Source of the DNA: Rhodospirillales bacterium 24-66-33
GTDB taxonomy: Bacteria; Pseudomonadota; Alphaproteobacteria; Reyranellales; Reyranellaceae
DNA: 64,000 nucleotides
Assembly: GCA_002281855.1 (NCBI GenBank)
Contig: NCHQ01000028.1
Coordinates: forward strand, 1-64,000
Reading direction: 5' to 3'
A program made the translations under genes and the position numbers. A model generated the notes under the pieces. It was given only the letters and a program-made list of their open reading frames with translations, made no database searches and was not told the DNA's origin. Position 1 is the first letter of the stretch, and every line of letters starts with the position of its first letter. Below, in pieces: positions 46,694 to 56,164 of this stretch.

Positions 46694-49600
46694 ATGATGA
46701 CTTCTTCCACTGCCGCGTCCGCCATTCCGGCCGCGCGCCTTCCCGCGGCGCTCGACGACACTGACCCCGCCGCTCGCATTCTTGCAGCCGCTCGGCTCAT
46801 CCTCCCCGATCTCGAACAGGGCCGTCGCATCGACGCGGCCATGCTGCGTAAAGCGATGGAGACCGCTTTCCGCGCCTCCGACGCGTCCGGCGCCTGGGAC
46901 TGGAAGACCGCTTACGAAGCCTGCGAGGCGACGACGGTCCTCTTCCTGCGCAAGTTTGGCCCGGCGATCCGCGCCAAAGCCGCGTCGCCCACAGCCATGT
47001 TGCCGATGCTCGGCAAGCTGGCGGGCCTTCTCCCCACCCACACCCGCCGCTCCGAGGAGAGCCAGACGTTCCAGCAGTTCTCGACACCGATCGCATTGGG
47101 GCTCGCGGCGAGCGTTGCCGCCGCGATCACACCGGCCGACCGCGTGCTTGAGCCTTCGGCGGGCACTGGCCTGCTCGCCATTTTGGCCGAGCTTGCCGGT
47201 GGATCGCTTGTCCTCAACGAGCTGGCGGAGATACGCGCCGGCGTGCTCGGCCACCTGTTCCCGAACATCGGCGTCACCCGCTTCGACGCGGCGCAGATCG
47301 ACGACCATCTCGACGCCGGCGTCACGCCCAGCGTCGTGCTGATGAACCCGCCGTTCTCGGTGATGGCCAATGTCGAGGGCAGAATGGCGGACGCCGCTTC
47401 GCGCCATGTCGCATCGGCCCTGTCGCGCCTTGCCGATGGCGGCCGCATGGTCGCCATCACCGGGGCGAGCTTTTCCCCCGACAATCCTTCCTGGCGTGAC
47501 GCCTTTATTCGGCTGCAGGAGCGCGGGCGCGTCGTGTTCTCGGCCGCGATCGATGGCGCGGTCTACGCCAAACATGGCACCACTATCGACACCCGCCTGA
47601 CCGTGATCGACAAGGCTCCGGCCGACAATGCGAGCGTGTTCCCGACTTCACCGGGCGTCGCACCCGACGTCGCCACGCTTCTCGGCTGGGTCGCCGATCA
47701 TGTCCCGCCGAGGCTGCCTTTCGCCGCCACCGTGGCGCCGGTTGTCGGCTTGGCTATCCCTCGAACCGTGCGCGCCTACGCGATGCGCCCGTCCTCCGGT
47801 ACAGCGCGAACGGCGGAGCCAGAAGGCGTCGAACTCGCCTATGAGACCGTCGATTGGAAGCCGGTCGAGGATGGCGGAATCACCGAGGCGCTTTATGAGG
47901 AATACGGATTGCAGGCGATCCGTATTCCCGGCTCTCAGGTTCACCCCACAAAGCTGGTGCAATCGGCGGCCATGGCCTCGGTCGCGCCGCCGACACCGAC
48001 CTATCGGCCGCACCTGCCACCCGTCGTCATCAGCGACGGCCTGCTGTCCGACGCCCAGCTCGAAAGCGTCATCTACGCAGGCGAGGCCCATGCCGGTCAT
48101 CTCGCCGGATCATGGACGGTGGATGAGACGTTCGACCTCGTCTCGGCCGCGCGCGACGACGCCGAGAACGCCGTCCGCTTCCGTCGCGGCTGGTTCCTGG
48201 GCGATGGCACCGGCGCCGGCAAGGGCCGCCAGGTCGCCGGCATACTGCTCGACAACTGGCTGAAAGGCCGGCGCCGCGCCGTCTGGGTGTCGAAGTCCGA
48301 CAAGCTGATCGAGGACGCCCAGCGCGATTGGTCGGCGCTCGGCATGGAGCGCCTGCTGGTCACGCCGCTCTCGCGTTTTCGCCAGGGCACACCGATCCGG
48401 CTGGCGGAAGGCGTCCTATTCACCACCTACGCCACGCTGCGGTCCGACGCGCGCGATGAGAAGGTTTCGCGCGTCCGGCAGATCGTCGACTGGTTGGGCT
48501 CCGACTTCGATGGGGCGATCATCTTCGACGAGAGCCACGCCATGCAGAACGCCGCCGGCGGCAAGGGCGAGCGCGGCGACCAGGCCGCCTCGCAACAGGG
48601 ACGCGCGGGCCTTCGGCTCCAGCACGCCCTGCCAAACGCACGCATCGTCTACGTCTCGGCGACCGGCGCCACAACGGTCCACAATCTCGCCTATGCCCAA
48701 CGCCTCGGCCTGTGGGGCGGCGAGGACTTTCCGTTCGCCACCCGCGCCGAGTTCGTCGAGGCGATCGAGGCCGGCGGCGTCGCGGCGATGGAGGTGCTCG
48801 CGCGCGATCTCCGGGCGCTCGGCCTCTACGCGGCTCGGTCACTCTCTTACGAGGGCGTCGAATACGAGTTGCTCGAGCACACGCTGACGGACGAACAGGT
48901 CCGCATCTATGACGCCTATGCCGGGGCGTTCGGCATCATCCACAACAACCTCGATGCCGCGATGCAGGCGGCCAACATCACCGGCTCGACCGGCACCCTG
49001 AATGCGCAGGCCAAGTCCGCAGCGCGTTCGGCTTTCGAAAGCGCCAAGCAGCGGTTTTTCTCCCACCTGATCACCAGCATGAAGACGCCGTCGTTGATCC
49101 GGTCGATCGAGCGCGATCTGGAAGAAGGCCACGCCGCCGTCATCCAGATCGTTTCCACCGGCGAGGCGTTGATGGAACGGCGCCTGGCCGAGATCCCGAC
49201 CGAAGATTGGGGCGACGTCCAAGTCGACATCACGCCGCGGGAGTATGTCCTCGACTATCTCGCCCATTCGTTCCCGGTGCAGCTCTACGAGCCGTTCACC
49301 GACAGCGAGGGCAAGCTGTCATCGCGGCCGGTCTATCGCGACGGCCAACCGATCGAGAGCCGCGAGGCTGTCGCCCGGCGTGACCGATTGATCGAGCGGT
49401 TGGCGTCGTTGACCCCGGTTCCCGGCGCGCTCGACCAGATCGTCCAGCGCTTCGGCACCCATCTGGTGGCCGAGGTGACGGGTCGCTCGCGGCGCATCAT
49501 TCGCAAGACCGGCGCCGGTGGCGTCGACCGCCTGATGGTCGAGACCCGCGCCGGCTCCGCCAATCTCTCCGAGACGCAGGCGTTCATGGATGATGCCAAG

Positions 49601-51037
49601 CGCATCCTCGTGTTTTCGGAGGCGGGTGGCACCGGGCGCAGCTATCACGCCGAGCTGTCGGCGAAGAACCGCCGGCTGCGGGTTCACTATCTGCTCGAGG
49701 CGGGGTGGAAGGCGGACGCCGCCATCCAGGGTCTCGGTCGCACCAATCGCACGAACCAGCAGCAACCGCCGCTGTTCCGGCCGATCGCGACCAACGTCAA
49801 GGCCGAGAAGCGCTTCCTCTCGACCATCGCCCGTCGGCTCGACACCCTCGGCGCCATCACCAAGGGCCAGCGCCAGACCGGCGGCCAGGGCCTGTTCCGG
49901 CCCGAGGACAATCTGGAGAGCCACTATGCCCGCGACGCTCTGCGCCAGCTCTACCTGTTGCTGGTCCGGGGCAAGGTCGAGGGCTGCTCACTGGAGATGT
50001 TCGAGGATGCGACCGGCCTGTCGCTAATGGATTCGTGCGGCATCAAGGACGAGTTGCCGCCAATCACGATCTTCCTCAACCGGTTGCTGGCTCTCACCAT
50101 CGACCTGCAGAACATCCTGTTCACGGCGTTCGAGCAATTGCTGTCCTCTCGTATCGAGGGGGCTATCGCGGCGGGCGTCTATGACGTCGGGCTGGAGACC
50201 CTGAACGCCGAGAGCTTCGTCGTCACCGACCGTCAGGCGATTTACACCCATCCGGGCACCTCCGCCGATACCCGGCTTCTCACCATCACCCAGCGCGAGC
50301 GCAACCGACCGGTCACGCTCGACGAAGCGCTGAACCACCTCACCGATCCCCGAGCGGTGCTGCTCATCAATGGGCAGTCGGGCCGCGCCGCCGTGCAGGT
50401 TCCGACCAGCAGCCTGATGCTCGACGACGGCGAGGTCGAACGCCGCGTCCGGCTCATCCGACCGATGGAGCATCCCGCCATGCCGCTGGCGATGATGCCG
50501 CAGACCCATTGGGCCGAAGCCGACCGCCAGGTGTTCGCTCGCGCCTGGGAGGTGGAACTGGCCGAGGTGCCGACGTTTACCGACAGCGTCATCCACGTCG
50601 TCTCCGGGCTGCTGCTGCCAATCTGGAAACGCCTGCCGAATGAATCGACACGCGTCTATCGGCTCCAGACCGACACCGGCGAACGCATCGTCGGCCGGCG
50701 CGTCTCATCCGCGTGGGTCGCGGGTGCGACCGCAGCGGGCAGCAGCACCTTGAGCCCCGAAGACGCTTTCACGGCGCTGATGGATGGCAAGACGATTCTC
50801 GATCTCGCCGAAGGGCTCCAGCTTCGCCGGGTCCGTGTCATGGGCGTGAACCGGATCGAACTGTCAGGCTTCACCGACATGATGCGCGACCGCCTGCGCA
50901 CCTACGGCCTGTTCCACGAGATCATCTCCTGGAAGCTGCGCATGTTCGTGCCGACCGACGCCGCTGGCCCCGCCATTCTGGCGAAAGTGCTCGAACGCTA
51001 TCCGCTCGCGCAGATCGTCGAACGGGAGGCGGTATAA
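46694..51037 (+). CDS. Strawberry-notch-like methylase-helicase fusion
   Basis: A 1447-residue protein. The N-terminal third is a Rossmann methylase with motif I RVLEPSAGTGLLAILAEL and motif IV VVLMNPPFSVMANVEGR (NPPF near residue 217). The rest is the strawberry-notch SF2 helicase: Walker A-like GDGTGAGKGRQVAGILLDNW near 505, DESHAMQNA near 612, YVSATGATTVHN, and the C-terminal AIQGLGRTNRTNQQQ. Such fusions occur in alphaproteobacterial conjugative elements and may modify or protect element DNA. It is intact and overlaps the next start (TAATG). Confidence 0.9.
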   Translation: MMTSSTAASAIPAARLPAALDDTDPAARILAAARLILPDLEQGRRIDAAMLRKAMETAFRASDASGAWDWKTAYEACEATTVLFLRKFGPAIRAKAASPTAMLPMLGKLAGLLPTHTRRSEESQTFQQFSTPIALGLAASVAAAITPADRVLEPSAGTGLLAILAELAGGSLVLNELAEIRAGVLGHLFPNIGVTRFDAAQIDDHLDAGVTPSVVLMNPPFSVMANVEGRMADAASRHVASALSRLADGGRMVAITGASFSPDNPSWRDAFIRLQERGRVVFSAAIDGAVYAKHGTTIDTRLTVIDKAPADNASVFPTSPGVAPDVATLLGWVADHVPPRLPFAATVAPVVGLAIPRTVRAYAMRPSSGTARTAEPEGVELAYETVDWKPVEDGGITEALYEEYGLQAIRIPGSQVHPTKLVQSAAMASVAPPTPTYRPHLPPVVISDGLLSDAQLESVIYAGEAHAGHLAGSWTVDETFDLVSAARDDAENAVRFRRGWFLGDGTGAGKGRQVAGILLDNWLKGRRRAVWVSKSDKLIEDAQRDWSALGMERLLVTPLSRFRQGTPIRLAEGVLFTTYATLRSDARDEKVSRVRQIVDWLGSDFDGAIIFDESHAMQNAAGGKGERGDQAASQQGRAGLRLQHALPNARIVYVSATGATTVHNLAYAQRLGLWGGEDFPFATRAEFVEAIEAGGVAAMEVLARDLRALGLYAARSLSYEGVEYELLEHTLTDEQVRIYDAYAGAFGIIHNNLDAAMQAANITGSTGTLNAQAKSAARSAFESAKQRFFSHLITSMKTPSLIRSIERDLEEGHAAVIQIVSTGEALMERRLAEIPTEDWGDVQVDITPREYVLDYLAHSFPVQLYEPFTDSEGKLSSRPVYRDGQPIESREAVARRDRLIERLASLTPVPGALDQIVQRFGTHLVAEVTGRSRRIIRKTGAGGVDRLMVETRAGSANLSETQAFMDDAKRILVFSEAGGTGRSYHAELSAKNRRLRVHYLLEAGWKADAAIQGLGRTNRTNQQQPPLFRPIATNVKAEKRFLSTIARRLDTLGAITKGQRQTGGQGLFRPEDNLESHYARDALRQLYLLLVRGKVEGCSLEMFEDATGLSLMDSCGIKDELPPITIFLNRLLALTIDLQNILFTAFEQLLSSRIEGAIAAGVYDVGLETLNAESFVVTDRQAIYTHPGTSADTRLLTITQRERNRPVTLDEALNHLTDPRAVLLINGQSGRAAVQVPTSSLMLDDGEVERRVRLIRPMEHPAMPLAMMPQTHWAEADRQVFARAWEVELAEVPTFTDSVIHVVSGLLLPIWKRLPNESTRVYRLQTDTGERIVGRRVSSAWVAGATAAGSSTLSPEDAFTALMDGKTILDLAEGLQLRRVRVMGVNRIELSGFTDMMRDRLRTYGLFHEIISWKLRMFVPTDAAGPAILAKVLERYPLAQIVEREAV

Positions 51038-52083
51038 TGGCCCGTGACGCTTCCGATCTCGCGCAACGTCTCGGCCGCAACGCCGAGGCCGTCTGCCGCG
51101 AATATCTCTCCAACGGTCGGCGCGAGGGCCGCTACTGGCTGGTCGGCGACGTCCAGAACAATCCAGGCCGCTCGATGTTCGTCAGGCTGAAGGGCACCGA
51201 GTCCGGCAAGGGCGCAGCCGGCAAATGGACCGACGCCGCCACCGGCGATCATGGCGATCTGCTCGACGTTATCCGCGAGAGCTGTGGCCTGCTCGACTTC
51301 AAGGACGTCGCCGACGAGGCCCGACGTTTCCTCAGCCTGCCCCAACCCGAGCCCGACCCTCAGCCGCGGCCCCGGCCCCGGCCATCATCCGCACCGGCGG
51401 GATCGCCGGAATCAGCACGGCGGCTGGTTTCCATGTCGCAGCCGATTACGGGCACCATCGTGGAGACGTATCTGCGCAAACGCGGCATTACGGCTTTGCA
51501 CGGAACCGGAGCCCTGCGCTTCCATCCACGCTGCTACTATCGCCCGGACAGCTACAGCCCAACCGAGACCTGGCCGGCGATGATCGCGTCCGTCACCGAT
51601 CTCGACAACCGGATCACTGGCGCGCACCGCACCTGGCTGTCGCCTGACGGAAGCGGCAAGGCGCCGATCGACACGCCGAGGCGGGCAATGGGAGACCTTC
51701 TCGGAAACGCCGTCCGGTTCGACCGCGCTACGCAAGTCATGGCGGCCGGGGAAGGCATCGAGACCATGCTGTCGCTGCGAATGGCACTGCCCCACATGCC
51801 GATGGTGGCGGCGCTCTCGGCCGCACATCTCGCCGCCATCCTGTTCCCGGCGACGCTGCGACGGCTCTACATTGCCCGCGACGACGATCTGGCCGGTGAC
51901 AACGCGATGGCGAGCCTGGTCGAACGGGCGCAGGCGGTCGGGATCGAGGCGATCACCCTGTCGCCACGGCTCGGGGACTTCAACGAAGATCTCCGCACGC
52001 TCGGCATCGATGCGCTTCGGGCGGCGGTGCGGGTTCAGATCGCACCGGAAGACGTCGCCCGCTTCATGCAGATGGCGGCATAG
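51037..52083 (+). CDS. Toprim-domain (primase-like) protein
   Basis: A 348-residue protein starting MARDASDLAQRLGRNAEAVC at the TAATG junction. The N-terminal part has KWTDAATGDHGDLLDVI, a CHC2-like degenerate primase region; a Pro/Arg-rich linker (about 105-125) follows; the C-terminal toprim fold has QVMAAGEGIETMLSLRMALP (catalytic Glu) and RRLYIARDDDLAGDNAM (DxD). It probably primes element replication after transfer. It is coupled to the strawberry-notch gene. Confidence 0.85.
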   Translation: MARDASDLAQRLGRNAEAVCREYLSNGRREGRYWLVGDVQNNPGRSMFVRLKGTESGKGAAGKWTDAATGDHGDLLDVIRESCGLLDFKDVADEARRFLSLPQPEPDPQPRPRPRPSSAPAGSPESARRLVSMSQPITGTIVETYLRKRGITALHGTGALRFHPRCYYRPDSYSPTETWPAMIASVTDLDNRITGAHRTWLSPDGSGKAPIDTPRRAMGDLLGNAVRFDRATQVMAAGEGIETMLSLRMALPHMPMVAALSAAHLAAILFPATLRRLYIARDDDLAGDNAMASLVERAQAVGIEAITLSPRLGDFNEDLRTLGIDALRAAVRVQIAPEDVARFMQMAA

Positions 52084-52445
52084 ATCGAAGCGGGGACGTG
52101 AAGTGAGGGTCGTGGCCGGTGTCTCGCATCGGTATGGGCCCCCCACCTGCCATCGGAAAGAGCCGCGACCACGGCCTTCTGAGAGGGCGATCGGGGCGGC
52201 AAACGGTCCCGACCGGCAATGGCTGCGCCCGGCTATTTTCCGCCGCCCTTTCCACCCCACGCGGCGAGCCGCGCGGGGACCCCGGCTTCGGGCTTTGCAG
52301 CGCGAAACAAAATAGCCGGCCTTCGCCATCCTCCGCTGACGCTCCGGCCCTGCGCGTCGCTCCGGGTGCAGGTCGAGCCCGCCCGCCGCCTTTCGTCGCC
52401 ATGAAGGCCGCGGCGGTCGCGGTCACCCGACGAAGGACGAGCCCC
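52084..52445 (+). promoter_or_regulatory. Long non-coding leader before DUF2493
   Basis: This 360-base gap has no convincing gene, though an open frame runs through it. It contains CGCCATCCTCCGCTGACGCT at 52324-52343, repeated exactly at 55522-55541 before the first DUF736 gene. Short inverted GC-rich stretches (GGGGACCCC, near 52277) suggest structure. A cis-acting leader is likely. Confidence 0.4.
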
Positions 52446-53387
52446 ATGACAGCCGATCTCGACGACACCTACGAACCTCACCACGCTTCTTCCCCCACCG
52501 ACCACCTCCTGTCCGAACTGCAGCTTTACGGCTACCGCCCCTTTCAGGACGAACCCGACCCGAGGCCGCTCCCCGAGGGCAACATCGTCGCCGGCGCCAT
52601 CGCCGATATCTTCGACGCCCTGATCACGAGCATGGCTGAAACCCGCCTCGAACCCGACCTCGACGAGATCCTTTGGTCGACCGTCAATCTCTTCCACCGC
52701 GCCACCGCCCGGATCGAACGCGAGCTGGACGACAACGAGCAGGCGCAACGTCGCGGCCAACGCGAACAGGATGGCTCCGAGGTGAAATCGGTCGAGCTGG
52801 AGCGCCACATCGCGGAGGGACAGACCCTGCTCGAACGCCGCGACGCCTTCGAGCTGATGCGTGACCAGGCCGCCGAGCAATTCGAGCGCCACACCCGCTC
52901 ATCCTGGCGGCCGCGCTCCGGATCAAAGGTCAACCACCGCGCACTGACCTCGGCGATGATCGACAGCCGCGACTTCCTGACCGCCAGGCGTCGGGCAGAA
53001 ACCGAGGTGATGCTTCCGACCGGCCCGAAGGTCGCCTTCACCGGCGGACTCGACGTCAACGATCACCGGCTGATCTGGGAGACGCTCGACAAGGTCCACG
53101 CCAAGCATCCCGACATGGTCCTGTTGCATGGTGGATCGCCGAAGGGCGCCGAACTGATCGCTGCGAAGTGGGCCGACACGCGCAAAGTGCCACAGGTCGC
53201 CTTCAAGCCCGACTGGACGAAGCACGCCAAGGCCGCACCGTTCAAGCGCAACGATGCCATGCTCGACGTCCTGCCGATCGGCGTCATCGTCTTCCCGGGC
53301 ACCGGCATCCAGGACAATTTCGCCGACAAAGCCCGCAAGCTCGGCATCAAGCTGTTCGATTTCCGCCCGAAGGGAGGCGGCGCGTGA
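52446..53387 (+). CDS. DUF2493 (SLOG-like) protein
   Basis: A 313-residue protein. The first 170 residues are acidic and helical; the C-terminal part KVAFTGGLDVNDHRLIWETL, MVLLHGGSPKGAELIAAKWA and VIVFPGTGIQDNFADKARKL is the DUF2493/YspA SLOG-type Rossmann domain that binds nucleotides or derivatives. The start MTADLDDTYE at 52446 is chosen because the upstream frame is leader sequence. A regular backbone gene of such elements; function unknown. Confidence 0.85.
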   Translation: MTADLDDTYEPHHASSPTDHLLSELQLYGYRPFQDEPDPRPLPEGNIVAGAIADIFDALITSMAETRLEPDLDEILWSTVNLFHRATARIERELDDNEQAQRRGQREQDGSEVKSVELERHIAEGQTLLERRDAFELMRDQAAEQFERHTRSSWRPRSGSKVNHRALTSAMIDSRDFLTARRRAETEVMLPTGPKVAFTGGLDVNDHRLIWETLDKVHAKHPDMVLLHGGSPKGAELIAAKWADTRKVPQVAFKPDWTKHAKAAPFKRNDAMLDVLPIGVIVFPGTGIQDNFADKARKLGIKLFDFRPKGGGA

Positions 53388-53398
53388 GCGCCGTCATC

Positions 53399-53959
53399 TC
53401 ACAACATCTCAGGCCGGAACTGCGACCGGCGGCTGATGATCTTGCCGGACACCATGAACACGCCGTCACCAGTGTAGTGTAGCGTTTCGGGATGTTTCGG
53501 CGACGCCGTGACATGAGCCTTCACCACTTCGAAGATGAAAAAGTTATATTTTTCGACCAGCGCACCATCGTGCAGGCGGCATTCGAAGCTTGCATGGCAT
53601 TCGCGGATCAGCGGCGCTCCGACTTCATGGGCGTCCTCGGCCGTCAGGCCGAACTCCGTGAACTTGTCGATCTCGGCGCCGGACGTATTGCCGATGCCGA
53701 CCACCGTGTCCGTGAGCTTCGTCGTCGGCAGGTTGATGACGCATTCGCGGCTGTTTCTGATCATCTGGAAGCTGTGATTGCCGCTCGAGATCATGCAGCC
53801 GACGAGCGAAGGCGTGAACTCCATGACCGTCTGCCAGCCCAGCGTCATGATGTTGGTCTTTCCCTCCCACGCCGACGAGACCAGCACGATCGGACCCGGT
53901 TCCAGATAGCGCCGCACCTGGCCCACCGGCAGGTCGTTCTTCTCATATCGCTTTGTCAT
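53399..53959 (-). CDS. Flavin reductase-like FMN-binding protein
   Basis: A protein of about 186 residues, MTKRYEKNDLPVGQVRRYLE then IVLVSSAWEGKTNIMTLGWQ and CVINLPTTKLTDTVVGIGNT, the split-barrel flavin reductase-like fold, intact. Members bind FMN and supply reduced flavin or protect against it. It lies convergent to DUF2493 with 11 bases between stops and is the only metabolic-type gene within the backbone, so it is probably accessory cargo. Confidence 0.88.
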   Translation of the reverse strand: MTKRYEKNDLPVGQVRRYLEPGPIVLVSSAWEGKTNIMTLGWQTVMEFTPSLVGCMISSGNHSFQMIRNSRECVINLPTTKLTDTVVGIGNTSGAEIDKFTEFGLTAEDAHEVGAPLIRECHASFECRLHDGALVEKYNFFIFEVVKAHVTASPKHPETLHYTGDGVFMVSGKIISRRSQFRPEML

Positions 53960-54243
53960 CACTCGTCCTGTCTGCCGTTGTTCTTGCCGATACTGTAGTC
54001 AACCGTGACGGCGGCATCACGACCAAGAGCGCGACAAGTCAGCTCCCGACTGAAGCATCGTCGAGGGCCTGCCCAAAGGCTCCTGAGATGGACGGAAAAC
54101 CACCCCCGCTTCCAAATGCGCTGATCCTTGATCCAGTCGAGGGCCTGACGCCATCAACCCGTAAAGGGTCCGCTACGCGAGCGTGCGGCCTTGAGGCTTC
54201 GCCCCTGCGGTGATTGCAGCCCTCGGCTGGACACATCGGGCGC

Positions 54244-54291
54244 CTGTCGCGCGGGGGATGGCCCCCCGCCTCCAAGACAGGAGCCGGAACA
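54244..54291 (+). promoter_or_regulatory. Hairpin leader of a 55-aa gene
   Basis: GCGGGG at 54251-54256 pairs with CCCCGC at 54264-54269, closed by CTGTC/GACAG (54244-54248 and 54276-54280). The outer stem touches the GGAG ribosome site of the next start. The preceding 53960-54243 stretch shows no supported gene. Confidence 0.45.
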
Positions 54292-54459
54292 ATGTCCCTC
54301 AACGACGCACACGCCTTCGCATTCAGCCTCGCCACCACCCTCATGGTCGCCATCATCATCTTTCAGGCCGGCGACGGTAGCCTCGGCGTCATGCCAGCCA
54401 ACGAGTACGACGGCGATACAGCCGCCATCGTGCACGAGTTCGATCCTTTCGCCCCCTGA
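54292..54459 (+). CDS. Small conserved membrane protein (55 aa)
   Basis: MSLNDAHAFAFSLATTLMVA then IIIFQAGDGSLGVMPANEYD: one N-terminal hydrophobic segment (about 8-26) and an acidic tail. The start at 54292 has GGAGCC upstream. The position between two hairpins supports a short independent transcript. Function unknown. Confidence 0.55.
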   Translation: MSLNDAHAFAFSLATTLMVAIIIFQAGDGSLGVMPANEYDGDTAAIVHEFDPFAP

Positions 54460-54480
54460 CCGGGGCCGGCCTCGCGTGGA

Positions 54481-54505
54481 AGCGGAAGTCCATCGGATTT
54501 CCGCT
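54481..54505 (+). terminator. Hairpin after the 55-aa gene
   Basis: AGCGGAAGTCC pairs with GGATTTCCGCT over 11 bp (one G-U pair) around an ATC loop. There is no T-run, so it may be a processing or attenuation structure rather than a strong terminator. Confidence 0.4.
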
Positions 54506-54597
54506 CCCGCCGCCGCTCATCTTCGGCTATATTCAGCATTGCGCCGCGGTGGTGGTGGAGGCGCAACCGTTCGACCTTTGTCACGGAGACCACCATC

Positions 54598-55038
54598 ATG
54601 ATCGCCCTCGGTATTCTTGCTTCAATCGCCGGCATCGGCTTCTTCTGCTGGCTTCTATTCACGCTCGCCGTTTACGCGCTGCCCTTCTTTGCCGGCGTCA
54701 CCATTGGCCTATGGGCCTACGATGCTGGCGCCGGACCCATTGGCGGGGTGCTGATCGGCGCCTTTGCGGCCGGGGTGACGGGGGGCGCGGCCCAGTTCAT
54801 CTTCACGTCCGTGCGTTCAGTGTGGATCCGCTTGGCGATCGCCCTCGCCTTCGCGGCTCCGGCCGCCGTCGCCGGCTATCACGCCACACTTGGCCTCACC
54901 AAACTCACCATGCCCTCCGAAGGCTGGCAAATTGCCTTCTCGGTGATCGGCGCGGTCGCCGTTGGCGCAACAGCCTGGACGCGCCTGGTCGCGATGGCCC
55001 CGCCCGAGGTATCTGGGCACGCGCTCGCACGGCGCTGA
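54598..55038 (+). CDS. Small polytopic membrane protein
   Basis: A 146-residue protein, MIALGILASIAGIGFFCWLL and onward, with about four predicted membrane segments (5-35, 42-70, 78-95, 112-128). Glycine/alanine-rich helices dominate; there are no catalytic motifs. The start at 54598 follows CACGGAGACCACC. Similar unnamed membrane proteins occur in related elements; a transfer or exclusion role is only a guess. Confidence 0.65.
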   Translation: MIALGILASIAGIGFFCWLLFTLAVYALPFFAGVTIGLWAYDAGAGPIGGVLIGAFAAGVTGGAAQFIFTSVRSVWIRLAIALAFAAPAAVAGYHATLGLTKLTMPSEGWQIAFSVIGAVAVGATAWTRLVAMAPPEVSGHALARR

Positions 55039-55641
55039 TCGTCAATCCTGGCGACGGGCGCAACCAGACTAGGCGTGCTGCCGCATCATCCTGTCCTGGG
55101 AAGCGTAATGGTTGTCGGCGCATTGAAGCTCGGATTCGAACCCGCTTCACATTTCACCTTCGCGGCAAGTGGTGGAGGCAGAAGCCTGGCCGTTCGACGA
55201 CATCGTGCCCAGCTTACCAACCCGGTACGAGGGAGCGTCTGACGCGCTGGCCGGATAGAGGGCGATGCGGGCGCGGGCTCCGGCGGGAGCCGGTGCATCA
55301 CCAACGCGCGCCGCGTGCCAGGTCTGCTTTCGGTCAGGTTGGGGGCCAAGTCTCCCTTGACGGTCCTCTGTCGGGTCGCGCGCTCCCCTGCGGCCTCTCA
55401 ACGGCTTGATCTGGCCGAAGGACGGCTGAAGCCTCGATCGCCTATGACGCAACGGCGCCGATCGACTTTCTTCCCCTGCCGGCTGCGCCGTCATTCCTCG
55501 CGAAGCAAGAAAGTCGCCTGTCGCCATCCTCCGCTGACGCTGCGGTCGCAAGCGATGCGCCGTCGATCGCCTCCGGCCTGCCGATCGCCATCGAGGCCGC
55601 GATGGGCGCGGGCTCGAAACAGAGAGCAACGGAGACTTATC
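55039..55641. other. Non-coding gap with shared leader motif
   Basis: No gene is supported over these 600 bases. The 3' half contains CGCCATCCTCCGCTGACGCT at 55522-55541, identical to 52324-52343, suggesting a common leader for DUF2493 and DUF736. A GGTTCGAATCC-like T-loop on the minus strand near 55130-55145 lacks a matching tRNA stem. Confidence 0.4.
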
Positions 55642-55962
55642 ATGGCCACCATCGGCACCTTCAAGAAGACCAGCACCAACGAGTTCGCCGGCGAGATCGT
55701 CACCCTCAGCGTCCAGGCCAAGGGCGTCCGCATCGTCCCCGAGGCCAGCCAGGCCAGCGAGAACGCCCCTTCCCACCGGATCTTCGTGGGCCGCGCGGAA
55801 ATCGGCGCCGCTTGGGCCAAGCGTTCCACCGAGGGCCGCGACTATCTGGGTGTGAAGCTGGACGATCCGAGCTTCAATGCTCCGATCTACGCCAACCTCT
55901 TCGACGACGAGGACGAAGGCTACAGCCTCATCTGGTCCCGCCCCAGCCGCCGGGGCGAATAA
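55642..55962 (+). CDS. DUF736 protein, copy 1
   Basis: A 106-residue protein, MATIGTFKKTSTNEFAGEIV then NAPSHRIFVGRAEIGAAWAK and YSLIWSRPSRRGE, all DUF736 hallmarks. The family is small, single-domain, all-beta and nearly confined to alphaproteobacterial plasmids and conjugative elements; its function is unknown. A second, diverged copy lies at 61286-61636. Confidence 0.92.
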   Translation: MATIGTFKKTSTNEFAGEIVTLSVQAKGVRIVPEASQASENAPSHRIFVGRAEIGAAWAKRSTEGRDYLGVKLDDPSFNAPIYANLFDDEDEGYSLIWSRPSRRGE

Positions 55963-56144
55963 GCCGCCACAGCAACGCCCCGCCCGGATACACCCGGGCG
56001 GGGCCAAGCTCTTTGCCGGGCGACCGAATCAGTTCGGCCATGATTCGCCAAACACCTTTTCTGCGCAGCACTTTCCTCTCGCCAAATCGACCAAGAACGA
56101 CTATTTTAGCCGTAGTTCTGGCGTGCGCATTTGGGTTTGTAGGA

Positions 56145-56164
56145 GGTGATCATGCATGATCACC
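56145..56164. promoter_or_regulatory. Perfect 20-bp palindrome over ribosome site and start codon
   Basis: GGTGATCATGCATGATCACC overlaps the end of the AGGAGG ribosome site (56141-56146) and contains the ATG at 56156. It could be the HTH protein's own operator or a translation-blocking hairpin. Confidence 0.75.

Noticed and set aside
55120..55170. tRNA-like T-loop (GGTTCGAATCC) on the minus strand, possible attachment site
   Set aside because: The flanking bases do not form a proper T-stem and no acceptor or anticodon arm can be folded.
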